NCBI RefSeq assembly: GCF_006346335.1
Contig: NZ_VDMC01000010.1
Span: 1-64,000, forward strand
DNA from: Aequorivita sinensis
GTDB lineage: Bacteria; Bacteroidota; Bacteroidia; Flavobacteriales; Flavobacteriaceae
Direction of reading: 5' to 3'
DNA length: 64,000 bases
A program made the translations under genes and the position numbers. The notes beneath the pieces are model-generated. The model was not told where the DNA came from. It saw nothing but the letters and a program-made list of their open reading frames with translations, and searched no databases. Each line of letters begins with the position of its first letter. Position 1 is the stretch's first letter. Below, piece after piece: positions 35,940-44,750 of the stretch.

Positions 35940-37311
35940 AAGAATTTTAATAGTCAGTATTATACTGTTCAGTTTTGCAGGATTTTCTCAAGAGCAAAAA
36001 GAATATAGTTTTAGTCTTGAGGAAGCAATTCTATTTGCTTTAGATAGCAATTACACTTCTATTAATGCTAGACGTGACATTGCTAAGGCCATAAAGCAAA
36101 AGTGGGAAACTACAGCTCAAGGGCTACCGCAAATTAGCGGAAGCGCAACTTATCAAAACAACTTAAAACAGCCAGTAACTTTGCTTCCTGGGGAGCTTGC
36201 AGGTGGAGAACCAGGCACATATCTTCCAGTAACTTTTGGAACAAAGCAAAATGCCAATGCAGTAGCTACTTTAAACCAACTTATTTTTGATGGCAGTTAT
36301 CTTGTAGGTTTAAAAGCAGCAAAAACATTTTTAAAATACTCCGAGAATTACAATGAAAAAGTGCGTTTAGAAGTACGCAAAGGTGTTATTAACGCCTACG
36401 GAAGTGTTCTACTCTCTGAAGAGTTGGTAGCTATTTTTGAAAAAAACAAAACCAATCTAGAAAACAATCTTTTTGAAACCAGGAAAATATTTGAAAATGG
36501 ATTGGCCGAAGAAGAGAGTGTCGAGCAGCTAGAAATTACACTTTTAGACATCGAAACACAATTAAGCAATGCCAAAAGAAGTCGGAAAATAGCAAAGCAA
36601 ATGTTCAACCTTTCTTTGGGGATAGATGTTGACACACCAATTATGTTAACAGACGATTTAGCCAAATTAGCAAATGCAAATATTAGTCTTGCACTTTTAG
36701 ACAATTCAATAAATTTTGAAGAGAATGTAGATTTCAAAATTGCAAACAATCTTGTTCAACAACGTTTTTTTGAAAATAAATTAGAGAAGAGTAAAGCACT
36801 ACCAACTCTTTCGGCCTTTATAAATTACGGCACATCGGCAAATAGTGAAGATTTTACATTTTTCAATGGAGACCAAAAATGGTATCAATCCTCAGTACTA
36901 GGTGTAAGTTTGAACATTCCTATCTTTAGTAGTGGTATGCGAAGTGCTGCGACACAACGCACAAGAATTGCTTTAGACCAAGCTAAAACAGATTTAGAAA
37001 ACACCAAGCAAGAAATTAAACTCGATTTAACTACAGCCCAAAGCAATTATCAATTCGCAATCGAGAATTATGAAAATTCTAAAAAGAACTTAAGATTAGC
37101 AGAGCGAATTGAAAATAAAAATCAGGTAAAATTTACTGAAGGCTTATCAACGAGTTTTGATTTACGACAAGCACAAACACAATTATATACAGCGCAACAA
37201 CAATATTTTCAATCGATGTTGAATGTAATAAACGAAAAAGCAAATCTGGAAACAGTTTTAAACATCCCGCAATTACGAATAGTTTCGGATGAAATAAAAG
37301 GAAAATATTAA
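35932..37311 (+). CDS. TolC-family outer-membrane efflux protein
   Basis: This 459-aa protein has a signal peptide (1-18, ending GFSQ) and two outer-membrane efflux protein repeats made of long coiled-coil helices (about 150-245 and 330-420). It is the exit duct of the tripartite pump encoded with the following two genes. The gene overlaps the TetR gene by 8 bp and is followed 26 nt later by the adaptor gene, so translation is coupled across the operon. Confidence 0.93.
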   Translation: MIKRILIVSIILFSFAGFSQEQKEYSFSLEEAILFALDSNYTSINARRDIAKAIKQKWETTAQGLPQISGSATYQNNLKQPVTLLPGELAGGEPGTYLPVTFGTKQNANAVATLNQLIFDGSYLVGLKAAKTFLKYSENYNEKVRLEVRKGVINAYGSVLLSEELVAIFEKNKTNLENNLFETRKIFENGLAEEESVEQLEITLLDIETQLSNAKRSRKIAKQMFNLSLGIDVDTPIMLTDDLAKLANANISLALLDNSINFEENVDFKIANNLVQQRFFENKLEKSKALPTLSAFINYGTSANSEDFTFFNGDQKWYQSSVLGVSLNIPIFSSGMRSAATQRTRIALDQAKTDLENTKQEIKLDLTTAQSNYQFAIENYENSKKNLRLAERIENKNQVKFTEGLSTSFDLRQAQTQLYTAQQQYFQSMLNVINEKANLETVLNIPQLRIVSDEIKGKY

Positions 37312-37337
37312 CCCTACCGACTTAAATAAATCAAAAA

Positions 37338-38498
37338 ATGAAAAAAACATTCCTACTTATAATCTTTATAGCCACTTTGGTTTCTTGCGGCGGTGACCAA
37401 AAATCTGTGGATTCTCTCATAGAATCTGGAGATCTTTCTGCAATTAAGACTAAAAGAACTGAACTTAATCAACAACAAAGAGACCTTAAAGCTGAGATCG
37501 ACAAGTTGAATGACTATATCGATTCTCACGAAAAAAAGGAACGCCCAGCGTTAATCACTGCTGAAGTGATTAAAGACACTGTTTTTAAACACTATGTTGA
37601 AGTGCAGGGAAATGTTGAAACAGATCAAAATGTCGTATTGAATGCCGAATACTCAGGTGTACTTACCAATATATACGTAAAAGAAAGTCAGCGGGTGTCA
37701 AAAGGGCAACGTCTTGCCAAAATTGACGATGGTGGTTTATCTAGCCAAGTAGCGCAACAAGAAGCACAACTAGCATTAGCAAAAACAACTTTCGAACGTC
37801 AAGAAAGACTTTGGGAACAAAAAATTGGTTCAGAAATTCAGTATCTCCAAGCAAAAACCAATTACGAAGCAGCAAGGAACACCACCAATCAGTTGCGCGC
37901 TCAATTAGGAAAAACAATCATTACTGCGCCATTTAGCGGAGTGATAGATGATATTATTTCAGATCCAGGTCAAGTAGTTGTACCGGGACAAACTCCAATT
38001 ATTCGACTAGTAAACTTGAGTGATATGTATGTTAAAGCGTCAATACCTGAAACCTATTTAACAAACATTAAAAAAGGGACACGTGTTGAAGTAAACTTAG
38101 CGTCAATTAATGAAAACTTTACAGGAACTGTTCGCCAAGTAAGCAACTATATAAATCCGAATAATAGAAGTTTTGAGATTCAAGTTGAAATTCCAAATAA
38201 GGACGGGAATGTAAAACCAAATCTAATTGCAACAGTTAAGGTTAACGATTACAGCGCTGAGAATGCCATTACTATACCTGAGAATATTCTACAAGAAAAT
38301 GCTGCAGGTGAAACTATTGCATACGTATACAAACCTATAGACGACAGTACTGGTGTTGCTAAACGCATCATTATTGAAACAGGGCTTTCATACGGTAACC
38401 ACACCGAAGTAAAGTCGGGACTCAAAAAAGGTGATACTATTATAAAAGAAGGTGCAAAAACACTTCGCGACGGTCAAAAAGTAACTATCAAACAATAA
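37338..38498 (+). CDS. RND efflux periplasmic adaptor lipoprotein
   Basis: This 386-aa membrane fusion protein has a lipoprotein signal with lipobox LVSCGG (Cys17). A coiled-coil segment follows (about 30-60), then a barrel-sandwich hybrid split by a hairpin (VLNAEYSGVLTNIYVKESQRVSKGQ ... IITAPFSGVID, given here as two parts), a beta-barrel, and a membrane-proximal domain. It links the RND pump to the TolC protein. The extra N-terminal coiled coil before the hybrid domain is longer than in AcrA and is common in Bacteroidota adaptors. Confidence 0.93.
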   Translation: MKKTFLLIIFIATLVSCGGDQKSVDSLIESGDLSAIKTKRTELNQQQRDLKAEIDKLNDYIDSHEKKERPALITAEVIKDTVFKHYVEVQGNVETDQNVVLNAEYSGVLTNIYVKESQRVSKGQRLAKIDDGGLSSQVAQQEAQLALAKTTFERQERLWEQKIGSEIQYLQAKTNYEAARNTTNQLRAQLGKTIITAPFSGVIDDIISDPGQVVVPGQTPIIRLVNLSDMYVKASIPETYLTNIKKGTRVEVNLASINENFTGTVRQVSNYINPNNRSFEIQVEIPNKDGNVKPNLIATVKVNDYSAENAITIPENILQENAAGETIAYVYKPIDDSTGVAKRIIIETGLSYGNHTEVKSGLKKGDTIIKEGAKTLRDGQKVTIKQ

Positions 38499-38512
38499 GA
38501 AACTCTTGCAAA

Positions 38513-41500
38513 ATGAGCAAAAACCCGTATAAAGAATTTAGTATATCATCTTGGGCTATCGATAACAAAATGACAGTTTATGTGGTAATGGCTATTATCC
38601 TGTTTTTAGGTGCCTTTGCCTACTATAGTATGCCACGAGAGGCATTTCCTGAAATTATTGAAACTAAGATTTATGTAAGTTCGGTTAACCCAGGAAACTC
38701 TGCCGAAGACGTAGAAAAGTTTATAACCGAACCCTTAGAAGAAGAGTTTAAGGATATTGCAGGAGTAAAAGAAATTACTTCTACCACACTTCAAGATTAC
38801 TCTATAATTATTGTAGAATTTGAAGAAAGTGTAGAAATTCCTGTAGCAAAACAATCTGTTAAAGATAAAATAGACCTTGTAAAAGCGGAAGCTACTTGGC
38901 CAGTACTTACCAATGGAGCTAAAGTTGAACCAAATGCTTTCGATTTAAATTTTTCGGAAGAATTTCCTATTCTAAACATAAACCTAACAGGAGATTATAC
39001 CGTTCAGACATTAAAGGATTACGCTGAATACCTTCAGGATAAAATTGAAATGCTGCCTCAAATAAAGGAAGCTACTATTCGAGGGGCTGAAGAAAAAGAA
39101 ATTGAAGTAGCTGTCGATATTTATAAAATGACCGCTTCTCAAGTGAGCTTCGACAATATTATAAATGCTATTAAAGGTGAAAACACTACAATTTCTGGTG
39201 GTAATATTATAACCAATGGGGTTCAGAAAAACATTCGTATTACGGGTGAGATTCAAAATCCCAAAGAGCTAGAAAGGCTTGTAGTTAAAAAAGATGACGG
39301 GATTGTTTTCCTAAAAGACATTGCCGACATTAAATTTCACGAGAAAGATGCTACAACTTTTGCTCGTGAATACGGAGAACCTGTTGTGATGCTCGATGTT
39401 AAGAAACGAGCAGGAAAAAACATGATTGAGGCGGTTGAGCTAATTAAAGAACTTATCAAAGACGAGCAAGATAATTACCTGCCAGAAACACTTCATATAA
39501 GTCTTTCTAATGACCAATCAATCAAAACTGAAAACCAGGTAAACGACTTGGTAAACAACATCATTTTTGGGGTTATCTTGGTTGTTGTGGTACTTATGTT
39601 CTTTTTAGGGTTTAGAAATGCGCTTTTTGTTGGTTTTGCCATCCCACTCTCTATGCTTATGTCGTTGTTTATACTATCGTCATTAGGTTTTACGCTTAAT
39701 ACAATGGTGCTTTTCGGACTCGTTATGGGTCTCGGAATGTTGGTAGACAATGGAATTGTGGTGGTAGAAAACGTATACACCTTGATGAGTGAGGGAATGT
39801 CGCCTAGAAAAGCAGCAAAACAAGGTATGGGTGAAATTGCTTGGCCTATTATTGCCTCTACTGCTACTACACTTGCAGCCTTTTTCCCGCTCGGACTTTG
39901 GCCAGGAATGATAGGTAAGTTTATGATTTATTTCCCAATTACACTATCTGTAGTATTGAGTTCTTCGCTTTTTGTAGCCCTTGTAATTAACTCCATGCTT
40001 ACTTCAAAATTTATGAAGATTGAAGAAGAGCCACTTACAAAGCGAAAGCTTATTCGCTGGAGTTTAATATTATTTGGAGCTGGAGCATTGCTTCTGGTTG
40101 CTGGGTTTATTATGGATATTGCTGCCTTTAGAGGATTTGGAAATTTAGGAATCTTAACGGCTATAATGCTTTGGTTATACAAATATGTATTGGCAGGTGC
40201 AGTTGAGTATTTTCAGTATAAATCTTTGAAAAAACTTGAAAATTTCTATGAAGGCACTTTAAAATATGCATTAAAAGGAACCAAAGCCTATGTGTTTTTC
40301 TTTGGTACAGTGGTATTGTTAATTCTTTCGTTCGTCTTAGTAGGCTTAGTACAACCCAAAGTTCTTTTCTTTCCAGAAAATGAACCGAATCAAATTATTA
40401 CTTATATAGAATATCCGCAAGGAACAGATATTGAGAAAACAAACGAGCTTACCAAACAAGTTGAGGAGCGTATATATAAAGCCATTTCAAAATACGAAGA
40501 CAATGGCTACAACTATATGGTTGAATCTGCAGTTTCGCAAGTAGGCCAAGGTGCTGGAAACCCACAAACCGACGGGGGCCAAAGTAACGATATGCCGCAG
40601 AAAGGTAAAATCACTTTATCTATGCGAGATTATCAGTTGCGACGTGGTGTAAAAAGTAGTGATGTTTTAGAAGAAGTTCGAGAATCGGTAAAAGGTTTTC
40701 CAGGAGCTTCTATTATTGTTGAAAAAGATGCTGCTGGACCTCCTGTTGGATACCCAATTAATATCGAATTAAGTGGGGATGATTATGAGGAAATGCTTCA
40801 CGAGGCCGAAAATCTTCGTTCGTATATTGAAGGGTTAGGTATTAGCGGGATTGAAGAGCTAAAAATAGACGTAAACAAGAGTAAACCTGAGATGAATGTA
40901 ACTGTAGATCGTGAAAAAGCGGGACAGTTAGGAATTAGCACAGGGCAAATTGGGCAAACGTTACGTCGTGCCATTTTTGGAGAAGAAGCTTCTACTTACA
41001 AAGATGGAAACGACGATTACGAAATAAACGTACGTCTTTCAGAGGCATCGAGGTATGACGAAAGTGCACTTTTTAATCAACCAATTACTTTTAGAAACAA
41101 TCAAGGGAAAATTGTTCAAGTACCCATTTCAGCTATGGTTACCAAAAACAATACAGCTTCGTTTAGTGCAATAAAAAGAAAAGATTTAAAAAGAACCATT
41201 ACTGTTTATTCAAACGTAATTGGAGGTTATAACGGAACCGAAATTGTATACGATTTAAAAACCGAACTTCAAAATTACGATTTACCTAATGGCGTTAATT
41301 TAACCTTTACAGGAGAGCAAGAAGAACAAGAAGACAATATGGGCTTCCTAATGATGGCGCTATTTTATGCTTTAGGAGGAATATTATTAATATTGGTTGC
41401 TCAGTTTAACTCACTTTCAAAACCTATTATAATTCTTACTTCGGTAGTATTAAGCTTAGCAGGTGTATTCCTCGGATTGGTAGTTTTCCAAATGGATTTC

Positions 41501-42010
41501 GTAATTATTATGACGATGATGGGAATTATCTCGCTTGCAGGTATTGTTGTAAATAACGCCATTGTACTTATCGATTACACCCAGATTCTTATAGATCGTA
41601 AAAAGTATGAGTTGCAAATGGACGAGGAGCAAATGCTTACCAAAAAACAGTATTTTGAGATTATTGTAGCGGGTGGAAAATCCCGTTTGCGTCCAGTGCT
41701 TTTAACAGCGATTACAACCGTTTTAGGGCTTATCCCGCTTGCTATCGGATTTAATATCGATTTCTTCGGGTTGTTTACAGATTACAGCCCTAATATTTAT
41801 ATTGGTGGGGACAACGTAATTTTCTGGGGACCATTGGCTTGGACAGTAATCTTCGGATTAATTTTCGCAACTTTCTTAACCTTAATTGTGGTTCCCGTGA
41901 TGTTTTATTTGGTGAATCGCGCTAAAATTAGATTGAGAAAGAGAAAACGATTAAAGCAGTTAAAAAAGCAAAGAGCTAAAGAAGCTAATAATTACGAGCG
42001 GATAGCCTAA
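38513..42010 (+). CDS. RND-family efflux permease
   Basis: This 1165-aa inner-membrane proton-driven pump has the usual twelve helices and two large periplasmic loops. The length exceeds the usual 1030-1050 aa because of extra hydrophobic sequence in the middle (about 500-570) and a basic C-terminal tail. In helix 4 the motif reads MLVDNGIVVVENV, so the second aspartate of the AcrB D407-D408 pair is asparagine; the first is kept. It is the last gene of the TetR-TolC-MFP-RND operon, 14 nt after the adaptor. The substrates are unknown. Confidence 0.93.
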   Translation: MSKNPYKEFSISSWAIDNKMTVYVVMAIILFLGAFAYYSMPREAFPEIIETKIYVSSVNPGNSAEDVEKFITEPLEEEFKDIAGVKEITSTTLQDYSIIIVEFEESVEIPVAKQSVKDKIDLVKAEATWPVLTNGAKVEPNAFDLNFSEEFPILNINLTGDYTVQTLKDYAEYLQDKIEMLPQIKEATIRGAEEKEIEVAVDIYKMTASQVSFDNIINAIKGENTTISGGNIITNGVQKNIRITGEIQNPKELERLVVKKDDGIVFLKDIADIKFHEKDATTFAREYGEPVVMLDVKKRAGKNMIEAVELIKELIKDEQDNYLPETLHISLSNDQSIKTENQVNDLVNNIIFGVILVVVVLMFFLGFRNALFVGFAIPLSMLMSLFILSSLGFTLNTMVLFGLVMGLGMLVDNGIVVVENVYTLMSEGMSPRKAAKQGMGEIAWPIIASTATTLAAFFPLGLWPGMIGKFMIYFPITLSVVLSSSLFVALVINSMLTSKFMKIEEEPLTKRKLIRWSLILFGAGALLLVAGFIMDIAAFRGFGNLGILTAIMLWLYKYVLAGAVEYFQYKSLKKLENFYEGTLKYALKGTKAYVFFFGTVVLLILSFVLVGLVQPKVLFFPENEPNQIITYIEYPQGTDIEKTNELTKQVEERIYKAISKYEDNGYNYMVESAVSQVGQGAGNPQTDGGQSNDMPQKGKITLSMRDYQLRRGVKSSDVLEEVRESVKGFPGASIIVEKDAAGPPVGYPINIELSGDDYEEMLHEAENLRSYIEGLGISGIEELKIDVNKSKPEMNVTVDREKAGQLGISTGQIGQTLRRAIFGEEASTYKDGNDDYEINVRLSEASRYDESALFNQPITFRNNQGKIVQVPISAMVTKNNTASFSAIKRKDLKRTITVYSNVIGGYNGTEIVYDLKTELQNYDLPNGVNLTFTGEQEEQEDNMGFLMMALFYALGGILLILVAQFNSLSKPIIILTSVVLSLAGVFLGLVVFQMDFVIIMTMMGIISLAGIVVNNAIVLIDYTQILIDRKKYELQMDEEQMLTKKQYFEIIVAGGKSRLRPVLLTAITTVLGLIPLAIGFNIDFFGLFTDYSPNIYIGGDNVIFWGPLAWTVIFGLIFATFLTLIVVPVMFYLVNRAKIRLRKRKRLKQLKKQRAKEANNYERIA

Positions 42011-42034
42011 ACTATTAATATTCAATAAAACACT

Positions 42035-42074
42035 AAAACCCTTTTGGCTAGCAATTTTCCAAAAGGGTTTTTTA
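42035..42074 (+). terminator. Terminator of the efflux operon
   Basis: A 13-bp stem (42035-42047 with 42059-42071, AAAACCCTTTTGG) with an 11-nt loop and T tail. Confidence 0.88.
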
Positions 42075-42100
42075 TTGTGCATACCTAAACTTAGCAGAAT

Positions 42101-42200
42101 AAAAGGGGAAATCCCCCATCATAATACAGGGAACTACCTATTTTAATTTTGAAGATTTTTGCATAATTTTAAGCAAATAACTAACTTCAAGCCTCAAATA
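42101..42200 (+). promoter_or_regulatory. Duplicated promoter region, copy A
   Basis: This stretch before the first LRR-like gene aligns without gaps to 43169-43268; over 103 bases including the ATG I count about 13 differences (roughly 87% identity). It contains a near palindrome GGGGAAATCCCC, then TAATACAGGGAA, then a conserved TATTTTAATTTTGAAG and a TTTTTGCATAA element placed like a -7 box. A classic -33 TTG is lacking, so an activator is likely. Upstream, 42075-42100 shows nothing. Confidence 0.6.
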
Positions 42201-43103
42201 ATGAAATTATTTTTCAAAATACACAAAAAAACAGCTACACTATATAAGCAATGTATATGGCTGTTTTTATTGCCATTAGGGCTTTACGCACAAGTAACAA
42301 ATATACCCGATCCTAATTTTGAACAAGCACTTATTGACTTAGGCATTGATAGCGATGGTATGATAAATGGACAGGTTTTAACTAGCGATATTGAAAATGT
42401 AGTAACGCTCGATGTGAATCATCGATTTATAGAAGATTTAACAGGTCTCGAAGATTTTTCAGCTTTAGAATTGTTGGATGTAAGTGGTAATATACTTTAT
42501 TTACTAGATGTGAGTGAAAACATTCTATTAAAAGAGCTTTATTTTAATAGTCAAAGTCCTGGCTTTTCAATGCTAATGACTTCATTGGACTTTTCCAGTA
42601 ACGTAAATCTTGAAATTGTTGAAGCGGGGAATGTAATTTTTCTAGAAAATTTGAATTTAAAAAATGGAGCTAATTCAATTTTAACAATAAGCCTGCCCTG
42701 CCAATTTGAAGGTGAGCCTTGTGAACTTACAGAATTACAGTGTATTACTGTGGATGATGAGGTGGCTGCAAATAATAATGAATTACCATATTCTCGCTGG
42801 TATTTTGCTGCAAATTTTATCTATTCTGAAGACTGCTCTTTAGGAACAAATGATATTAATGAAAAACTATTTTCTATATATCCAAACCCTGTTAATGAAG
42901 TTTTGGTATTAAATGGCACAAAAAATATAGGCAAACTTAAAACCCAAATTTATTCAACAGAAGGAAAACTTTTAAACACTCATAATATTGATTTTAATAA
43001 GCAAACTTCAATTGATGTTTCAAATCTTTCCAGCGGTATTTATTTTTTAAATATTGAAGATGAAAGCGGGAGAGTAGAGGTGAAAAAGTTTGTAAAACAA
43101 TAA
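42201..43103 (+). CDS. T9SS-sorted secreted LRR-like protein, paralogue A
   Basis: This secreted protein of about 300 aa has a long signal peptide ending LGLYAQ. It then carries the internalin-like opener VTNIPDPNFEQALIDLGID, degenerate leucine-rich repeats (about 75-150), a cysteine-containing cap (YSEDCSLG), and a T9SS sorting domain (about 225-300) with IYPNPVNEVLVL and SSGIYFLNIEDE. ATG 42201 is used; an upstream in-frame TTG at 42159 lies within the promoter box. It is clearly related to the gene at 43589 in both promoter and C-terminus. It probably has a surface adhesion or binding role, inferred from LRR proteins. Confidence 0.83.
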   Translation: MKLFFKIHKKTATLYKQCIWLFLLPLGLYAQVTNIPDPNFEQALIDLGIDSDGMINGQVLTSDIENVVTLDVNHRFIEDLTGLEDFSALELLDVSGNILYLLDVSENILLKELYFNSQSPGFSMLMTSLDFSSNVNLEIVEAGNVIFLENLNLKNGANSILTISLPCQFEGEPCELTELQCITVDDEVAANNNELPYSRWYFAANFIYSEDCSLGTNDINEKLFSIYPNPVNEVLVLNGTKNIGKLKTQIYSTEGKLLNTHNIDFNKQTSIDVSNLSSGIYFLNIEDESGRVEVKKFVKQ

Positions 43104-43107
43104 ATAG

Positions 43108-43125
43108 TTCTCGACTGCGCTCGAA
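43108..43125. repeat. TCGA-flanked imperfect palindrome, possible interspersed repeat
   Basis: TTCTCGACTGCGCTCGAA has TCGA at both arms and is much more GC-rich than its surroundings. Similar short elements are scattered in intergenic regions of many Flavobacteriia, as far as I recall; only one copy is in this window. Confidence 0.35.
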
Positions 43126-43168
43126 CGGACATTTTTCTGTTTCTTCATATATAAATGAGGTATTTGGG

Positions 43169-43268
43169 AAAAGGGGGAAATCCCCAACATAATACAGGGA
43201 ATTACCTATTTTAATTTTGAAGGTTTTTGCATAATTTTAAGAAATGAACTAACTTTAATCCTCATATT
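43169..43268 (+). promoter_or_regulatory. Duplicated promoter region, copy B
   Basis: This is the second copy of the region at 42101-42200. It keeps the palindrome-like GGGGGAAATCCCC, TAATACAGGGAA and TTTTTGCATAA parts, and ends directly at ATG 43269. It should drive the repeat-containing small gene and the LRR-like gene behind it. Confidence 0.6.
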
Positions 43269-43585
43269 ATGACATTACAAGCCACAAGCCACAAGCCACA
43301 AGCCACAAGCCACAAGCCTTAAAAGCATTAATACTACTACTATTTTTATTTTATTCTTTTTTTCTATTTGCTCAGAATAGGCATGATTATTATGTTGCCC
43401 AGGATGCCGGTTCTGCCTACCTAATGGTAACAAGTATAACTAACGGCACCTCCAACAATTACATTGTAGATACTGCTTTAAACAGTATTGTATTGGATAT
43501 TTCAAATTACACCTCGGGCACCTACAGCGTTGCGTTAGTATGCGATGGTCAAATACAAGATTCTAAAAACCTTTTAAAGCAATAG
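43269..43585 (+). pseudogene. Small secreted protein gene out of frame through a heptanucleotide repeat (phase OFF)
   Basis: ATG 43269 opens a frame that runs through six ACAAGCC units and stops at TAA 43320-43322 after 17 codons. From 43322, in another frame, there is an uninterrupted coding stretch: KALILLLFLFYSFFLFAQ (a textbook signal peptide), then about 68 residues ending GTYSVALVCDGQIQDSKN and LLKQ, stop at 43583-43585. That frame has no ATG, GTG or TTG of its own upstream. One added unit (seven copies) or two lost units (four copies) would join the ATG to it and give about 107 aa. The stop lies 3 nt before the next gene, so they form one transcript. The mature part is not recognised; its end resembles the last strands of secreted-protein C-terminal domains. 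Confidence 0.65.
43277..43318 (+). repeat. Heptanucleotide tandem repeat (ACAAGCC) x6
   Basis: Six perfect 7-bp units without interruption lie eight bases after the A of ATG 43269. A unit length not divisible by three means that every gain or loss of one unit changes the reading frame downstream. Three units encode Q-A-T-S-H-K-P when in the ATG frame. Confidence 0.95.
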
Positions 43586-43588
43586 ATT

Positions 43589-44545
43589 ATGAAAACTATA
43601 ATAATTCTAATAATATTGACTTTATATTTTAATATCAGCAATGGGCAGATTGTAAATATACCGGATGCAAATTTTAAAAATGCTCTTATTGACGAAGGGG
43701 TTGACACCAATAACGATGGTGAAATACAGGTGAGTGAAGCCGAAGCAGTTATAAGTTTAAATGTGTGGTTTAAAAATATTTCTTCCATGGAGGGAATTCA
43801 GAGCTTTATAAACATTGAAACATTAATTTGTTCTAATAATCAAATAGCCTTTCTAGATCTTTCCCAAAACCTAAACCTTGTTAATTTATATTGTCATAAT
43901 AATTTATTGAGCGAATTGGATGTGTTACAAAATTCTGAATTAAAAGTGTTATGGGTCGCAGAAAATTTACTTAGTGATATAGACCTTCAACAAACTTTGC
44001 AGCTTGAATCTTTTATTGGTGATGGTAATTTTTTTACCAGCTTAGACTTATCGGAGAACTTTAATCTCTTGAATTTTTCGTGTACAGATTGCGAATTAGA
44101 AAATTTGAGGATTGATAATGGTAATAACCACCATGTAAATGATATGTTTACAACTGGAAACCCCGATTTGGAATGCATACAAGTTGACATTGAGAATGCT
44201 AATTATCCAGAATGTACAACTGGATTACCTATAACTGGATGGTGTATTGACTCGTGGACTTCATATAGTGAAGATTGCTCCTTAGGTTTAAATGCTGAAC
44301 CCCTAGACTATTATGGCATCTACCCAAACCCAGTAAACGAAGTTTTACAAATAATTTCGCCTAACCGTAAAGGAAACCTCAATATTAAAATATACAATAC
44401 TGTAGGTAAACTTTTAAGCAATCAAACTTTAGATTTCAACAAGCAAAGTTCAATAGACGTTTCAAATCTTTCCAGCGGCATATATTTTTTAAATATTGAA
44501 GATGAAAGAGGAAATATAACTATCAAAAAGCTTGTAAAAGAATAA
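43589..44545 (+). CDS. T9SS-sorted secreted LRR-like protein, paralogue B
   Basis: This 318-aa protein has a signal peptide (1-19, ending SNGQ), an opening IVNIPDANFKNALIDEGVD followed by an EF-hand-like DTNNDGEIQVSE, leucine-rich repeats (about 55-160), a cap with paired cysteines and YSEDCSLG, and a T9SS sorting domain (about 240-318). The sorting domain shares FNKQ(S/T)SIDVSNLSSGIYF with paralogue A. It starts 3 nt after the repeat-controlled small gene, so it is probably cotranscribed with it. If translation is coupled, the repeat number may also affect this protein. A surface role is inferred. Confidence 0.85.
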   Translation: MKTIIILIILTLYFNISNGQIVNIPDANFKNALIDEGVDTNNDGEIQVSEAEAVISLNVWFKNISSMEGIQSFINIETLICSNNQIAFLDLSQNLNLVNLYCHNNLLSELDVLQNSELKVLWVAENLLSDIDLQQTLQLESFIGDGNFFTSLDLSENFNLLNFSCTDCELENLRIDNGNNHHVNDMFTTGNPDLECIQVDIENANYPECTTGLPITGWCIDSWTSYSEDCSLGLNAEPLDYYGIYPNPVNEVLQIISPNRKGNLNIKIYNTVGKLLSNQTLDFNKQSSIDVSNLSSGIYFLNIEDERGNITIKKLVKE

Positions 44546-44576
44546 ATAATCTTATGTACCTAACAGCATTTTTCTT

Positions 44577-44613
44577 AACCTGCAAAGATTTAAAAAACTT
44601 TGCAGGTTTTTTT
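44577..44613 (+). terminator. Terminator of the LRR-like gene pair
   Basis: The 11-bp stem AACCTGCAAAG/CTTTGCAGGTT (44577-44587 with 44598-44608) is followed by T residues. Confidence 0.87.
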
Positions 44614-44717
44614 ACTGAGTATTTCTATATAATTCGTGTCCCAAGCCTTCGGGAGTGGCAAAACAGCCACAGAAATAATAATCCGCACAAAACCACAACA
44701 ATTCGCTTTATACTTGT

Positions 44718-44725
44718 TAAATTTG
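44718..44725 (+). promoter_or_regulatory. -7 box of aspS
   Basis: TAAATTTG matches TAnnTTTG exactly, 25 nt before the aspS ATG. Confidence 0.45.
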
Positions 44726-44750
44726 CCCTGCTAATTTTTTTCAGAATAAG

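Noticed and set aside
39493-39780. Minus-strand open frame inside the RND permease gene
   Set aside because: It lies fully within a conserved transporter gene and has no signals of its own.
42159-42200. TTG start that would add 14 residues to LRR-like paralogue A
   Set aside because: The codon lies in the TTTTTGCATAA promoter element that is conserved with copy B; ATG 42201 gives a normal signal peptide.
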